From Adiantum capillus-veneris (lineage: Eukaryota > Streptophyta > Polypodiopsida > Polypodiales > Pteridaceae): a stretch of DNA of 64,000 bases. Position 1 is the first letter of the stretch, and every line of letters begins with the position of its first letter. The DNA is taken from assembly GCA_014529385.2 (NCBI GenBank), contig CM043954.1, positions 96,303,247 to 96,367,246 of the forward strand, in the 5' to 3' direction. Shown in pieces: positions 60,725-64,000 of this stretch. The notes beneath the pieces were generated by a model. That model made no database searches and was not told the origin of the DNA. It saw nothing but the letters and a program-made list of their open reading frames with translations. The position numbers were made by a program, and so were the translations under genes.

Positions 60725-62039
60725 AGTGATAAACTGGATTGCGAGCCAATTGTATAGCACTTTGACTATCACAATATAACACAGGCATCTCTTCTTTGAT
60801 TCCCAAATCTGTTACTAGTCGATTAAGCCAAATTGATTCTTTGCATACCTCTGATGCTGCAACATATTCAGCCTCTGTAGTAGACTGAGTAACACAATCT
60901 TGTAATCTAGAACGCCATGATACTGCTCCACCAGCCAATGTAAAGACATACCCTGACGTAGACCTTCGGTTGTCTAAGTCATCTGCATAATCTGAGTCTG
61001 TAAAACCCTTTACACTTAGCTCCTGACTCCCATAGCATATACGCATACTCTTTGTAGCTTTCAGGTATCTCAATATTCCTTTCACTGCCTCCCAATGTTT
61101 CTTGCCTGGGTTTGACATGTATCGACTTACTACTCCCACTGCAAATGCAATGTCTGAGCGAGTAGCAATCATTGCATACATCAAACTACCCACTGCAGAC
61201 TCATATGGAATCTTATCCATTTCAGCCTGTTCTTCCTCAGACACAGGACAATCTTGTTTGCTAAGTTTCACATATGGTGGCAATGGAACACTCAGTGCCT
61301 TTCCCTTCTCCATATTGAAACGTTGCAAAACCTTGTCAATATACTCTGTTTGAGATAACCAAATCAACTTCTTTGATCTGTCTCTCTCAATGCGCATACC
61401 AAGTATATGACTTGCCTTACCCATGTCTTTCATGTCAAACGATTTTGCCATCTTTGACTTCAAAGCTGAAATTTCTTCCAAGTGCTTGCCAGCAATCAAC
61501 ATGTCATCCACATACAAAATAAGGATCAGCCAGCTACCATCCTTAGCCTTCTTTGTATATAGACAGTGATCGAACTCACTACGTTTGTAGCCTTGAGAAA
61601 GCATAAACTTGTGGAATTTATGGTACCATGCCCTCGGTGATTGTTTTAAGCCATAAAGACTCTTTAGCAACTGGCATACCCAATCTTCCTTGCCTTTCTC
61701 AACAAACCCTTCTGGATGCTGCATGTAAATTTCCACATCTAAATCACCATGCAAGAACGCTGTCTTGACATCCATTTGGTGCAACACCAAATCTAATATG
61801 GCAACCAATGCAAGAAAGCATCTCAATGTAGTCATCTTGACCACCGGAGAGAAGACTTCATCAAAGTCAATGCCTTGTTCTTGCTTAAAGCCCTTGGCAA
61901 CAAGCCTTGCTTTGTACTTTGGCTGACTATCATGAGCGGTGATCTTATACCTATAAACCCATTTACAAGGTAGAGCCTTTTTGCCCTGTGGTAAGTTAAC
62001 TGTGATATTGTAAAGAGCAGTGTCCTGTGATCCAGCCAT
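60725..62039 (-). pseudogene. copia Gag start fused in frame to RT and RNase H
   Basis: The frame starts MAGSQDTALYNI as in the full-length copy, then jumps at about 62,000 to NLPQGKKALPCKWVYRYKI, the start of the RT region, with no loss of frame. RT (QMDVKTAFLHGDL, YVDDMLIAG) and RNase H (GFTDSDYADDLDNRRSTSGY, TEAEYVAAS) have no stops up to the truncation at 60,725. The open frame runs on to 60,606, but that tail is unrelated sequence. Without Gag, protease and integrase it cannot move by itself. Confidence 0.85.
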
Positions 62040-63123
62040 AGCTACGCTTCACAGTGGTTTACTTTCCTGGGAAAAATTCGGCAGAGTTTCCCCTGTAAAC
62101 TAACCTCTGAACCAATATCAACCTATCAAATGAACCAAGAAAGCTTCAGATTCTGCATAAATTTCGGCAGAGTCTCCTTTGTAAAATGGCTCTGGTGTAC
62201 TAAAAAACAGACCAAAAAACAACTCAAAAAACACTGTCTCTCTGACACTGTAAGCTGCGGGTAAACCTGTCCTACACCTGTACTGTCTCTCACTGTCCTG
62301 TCACTGTCCTGTAAGCATGGACTGTGACAATGCCTCAACGGCAGTAAAGCAAAGATGCAATCCCAACTGTCTAACTCACAGTCAATACATCCTAGCTGCC
62401 TATCTAAGGGTGCTCGAGGGATCGCTCCAAGACCTGTATCACCGAAAGGATCTCAACATTCGAGAATCCTCCAGCGCAATAAAACCTCACTCGACCCTCA
62501 ACAAAGGCTGCAGTAAATCTGATAGTACATAGACTTCCCACAAAGTCATACATCCACAAATTTCCCACTATATGTTGTAACCGCTGCGGCGGTTGTTTGC
62601 TGCGTGACTCACAGCCAGCAAACCCTCAACAGACATACATCATCTCTGACAATACATCCCATGTGGAAGTACCTCCAATGTCAGGATGAAATCTGGAATA
62701 TCAAGCAGCAAACACAAGCTATCTGATGAACTAGTGGATGTCGCCTACAGTCTGTGTGTAGATGCGCCCGTGTCGTATGTGACACGCCTCCAAGAACTGT
62801 GAGCCGTCCTTCGATGTGTAGACAGCCACAAATCAACACTCTGGGAGTGGAGATATCCTCAGCACTTGCAGTCGTAGGCCGAAAACCCCAAATTTGCAGA
62901 GTCAGATCTGCACCCGCCGAGACCACGTAGTCGAAAATGGCCTGCGCAGACCTTTGTCGAAGCCGAACGGTGGCCGAGATGACCTCAGAATGAAATTCTG
63001 AGAACACCGAGCCCTTCGAGATCACCCACAGGATTTGGGGCCGTGTCTTCGCCTGTCGAATTTCACTCCAATCTGAGCTGGTGACTCTAGCCTCCTGCAG
63101 TGCTGCCCCGAGCCTCGATCTGA
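62040..63123 (-). mobile_element. 5' leader of the deleted copia copy
   Basis: Closely similar to 51,540-52,599, with small indels. Non-coding. Confidence 0.8.
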
Positions 63124-63135
63124 GCTCTGATACCA
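63124..63135 (-). promoter_or_regulatory. Primer binding site of the deleted copia copy
   Basis: The minus strand reads TGGTATCAGAGC, a perfect tRNA-iMet primer site two bases from the LTR. Confidence 0.9.
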
Positions 63136-63137
63136 GT

Positions 63138-63329
63138 TGAAGGAGTACGAGCGGAAGTGCGACGCGAGAGAGAGTGCGAGAAGAAGAGCACGACGATATG
63201 GTGAACTCGCTCTATTGTAATGTGTAGAGCATAGTGATTTCTTATTAGGTTTTTACAAAAGAATATGTGTACATTCCTGGCGGCCCGCCCACTTACCTGG
63301 GCGACCACATTGGGCTTTATACCCCAACA
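63138..63329 (-). mobile_element. 5' LTR of the deleted copia copy, 192 bp
   Basis: TGAAGGAG..CCCCAACA, the same length as the undamaged LTR at 47,278 and only a few bases different. Confidence 0.9.
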
Positions 63330-63568
63330 ACAAATGCCTATTGGAGGGGGGACCGGCTCCGTATGAATCCGGTCCTCAATTGTTGTCATGTTCTCTAAAC
63401 TCTCTCTCTTGCAAAAGTATTTTTCATGCCAAGATAACTAAGTACCATGTTTATGTTGCTACCATCAATTAAGTTCACCCGCTATGCTCATAAAGTAATC
63501 TCACAAAAGTTCTTTAATTAATTTCCTAATTCCACTACTCTTAAAGTTCATAGGCCATTTCCATTACA
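63330..63568 (+). mobile_element. Ty3/gypsy LTR end fragment, inverted
   Basis: Reverse complement of the first ~230 bp of the gypsy LTRs at 37,997 and 45,165 (for example CCTATTGGAGGGGGGACCGG and the terminal CCATTACA), so this LTR belongs to a plus-strand element. It is cut on the left by the copia LTR. The expected primer site is not seen on the right. Confidence 0.75.
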
Positions 63569-63964
63569 TCCGGATCTGCAGAATCTTCTGCGATGGTAAA
63601 GAGTCTAAAGGAGCTATGGTGTACTCGATGCCGGAATCCTAGACAGGCCGCTCAAGATTGCGCAATGAATCAGAAATGGTGTGCGATTTGCATCCCAAAT
63701 ACCCATAATACAATGGAATGTTATTACAATGGTCGTGGCCATAGAAGTCGGGATTCTTCTACATGGCAGTCACAACAGTCAGGAAAAGAGTCTCCGATAG
63801 TGCTGGCTCACACTCATGCATCAAAGGCACCTTTTCCAGGACCAGCTGGTGGCGGACGGGGTCAGGGGGGTCGCGGCCACGGATGAGGTGGCCGAGATTC
63901 GAATCGACCCAAGACCTACCTTTTCTGTTTAAGAGAGGGGCATTGGTGATCGGAGTGTTCATAA
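63569..63964 (+). pseudogene. Gag-like zinc-knuckle protein remnant
   Basis: Frame 2 from the Met at 63,593 has three CCHC-type knuckles (CX2CX4HX4C). The first, CTRCRNPRQAAQDC, has Gln in place of His. The second, CAICIPNTHNTMEC, is intact. After a glycine/arginine-rich stretch (GGGRGQGGRGHG) and a TGA at 63,884-63,886, a third follows (YLFCLREGHW) with Tyr for the first Cys and a TGA at 63,947-63,949. The frame ends with TAA at 63,962-63,964. Paired knuckles with an RG-rich linker are typical of plant LTR-retrotransposon Gag; the family is unlike the other Gags here. Confidence 0.6.
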
Positions 63965-64000
63965 GCCTTAAAATATGATTGAATGAAATAGGAACGTGCT

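Larger units (their letters stand above)
60725..63329 (-). mobile_element. Ty1/copia copy with internal deletion and missing 3' end
   Basis: Close relative of the element at 47.3-52.9 kb. Present: 5' LTR (63,138-63,329), perfect primer site (63,124-63,135), leader and a fused Gag start/RT/RNase H frame. Missing: most of Gag, protease, integrase (about 2.5 kb) and everything after RNase H residue block QLARNPVYH, including the 3' LTR. No target duplication can be scored. Confidence 0.9.

Overview
The window looks like nuclear, repeat-dense DNA of a land plant, most likely a fern or another spore-bearing vascular plant. The evidence is one long intronless PLS-class pentatricopeptide (PPR) gene plus at least two decayed PPR loci, several plant-type LTR retrotransposon lineages, a LINE remnant, several satellite-like arrays and many compound (CA/GT)(GA)n microsatellites. 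The fern assignment is inference from the style of the PPR repeats. I saw no bacterial operon, CRISPR array, rRNA or convincing tRNA gene.

Layout: 1-2.2 kb, broken LINE ORF2 (+). 2.5-3.4 kb, two Ty1/copia fragments head to head. 5.4-8.1 kb, the PPR gene (-), the only apparently intact host gene. 8.4-9.05 kb, a 331-bp-period tandem duplication. 9.05-16.1 kb, a mosaic of two damaged chromodomain-type Ty3/gypsy copies (-) ending in a 1.57-kb LTR inserted in a PPR pseudogene (16.1-17.0 kb). 17.15-20.4 kb, RNase H and integrase of a second, probably Tat-like gypsy lineage (+). 20.9-24.4 kb, a 55-bp minisatellite, a G-poor low-complexity tract, and an LTR with a tRNA-Asp-like primer site (-). 24.4-27.3 kb, a ~190-bp repeat array whose units are large imperfect palindromes. 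28-30 kb, an unrecognised decayed locus (-). 30.5-34.3 kb, microsatellites and two degenerate arrays. 34.4-36.0 kb, a PPR pseudogene with an RRM-like remnant. 37.4-53.2 kb, an ~82-bp satellite split by a nearly full-length gypsy chromovirus (37,997-46,821) and a full-length copia element (47,278-52,905) with a perfect 5-bp target duplication. 53.3-55.2 and 56.9-58.4 kb, the C-terminal and N-terminal parts of one uncharacterised plant protein family, in permuted order. 60.7-63.3 kb, a copia copy with an in-frame internal deletion. 63.3-64 kb, an inverted gypsy LTR end and a Gag-like zinc-knuckle pseudogene running to the edge.

The retroelements are related in pairs: the gypsy copies at 9-14 kb and 40-45 kb are one family, and the copia copies at 47-53 kb and 60.7-63.3 kb are another. 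Every element has stop codons, frameshifts or deletions. Many stops are consistent with C-to-T change on one strand, as expected for methylated, silenced DNA. The most unusual items are the unnamed protein family in two pieces, the palindromic ~190-bp array, the in-frame internal deletion of the second copia copy, and the 16-bp palindrome repeats present in opposite orientation 21 kb apart.
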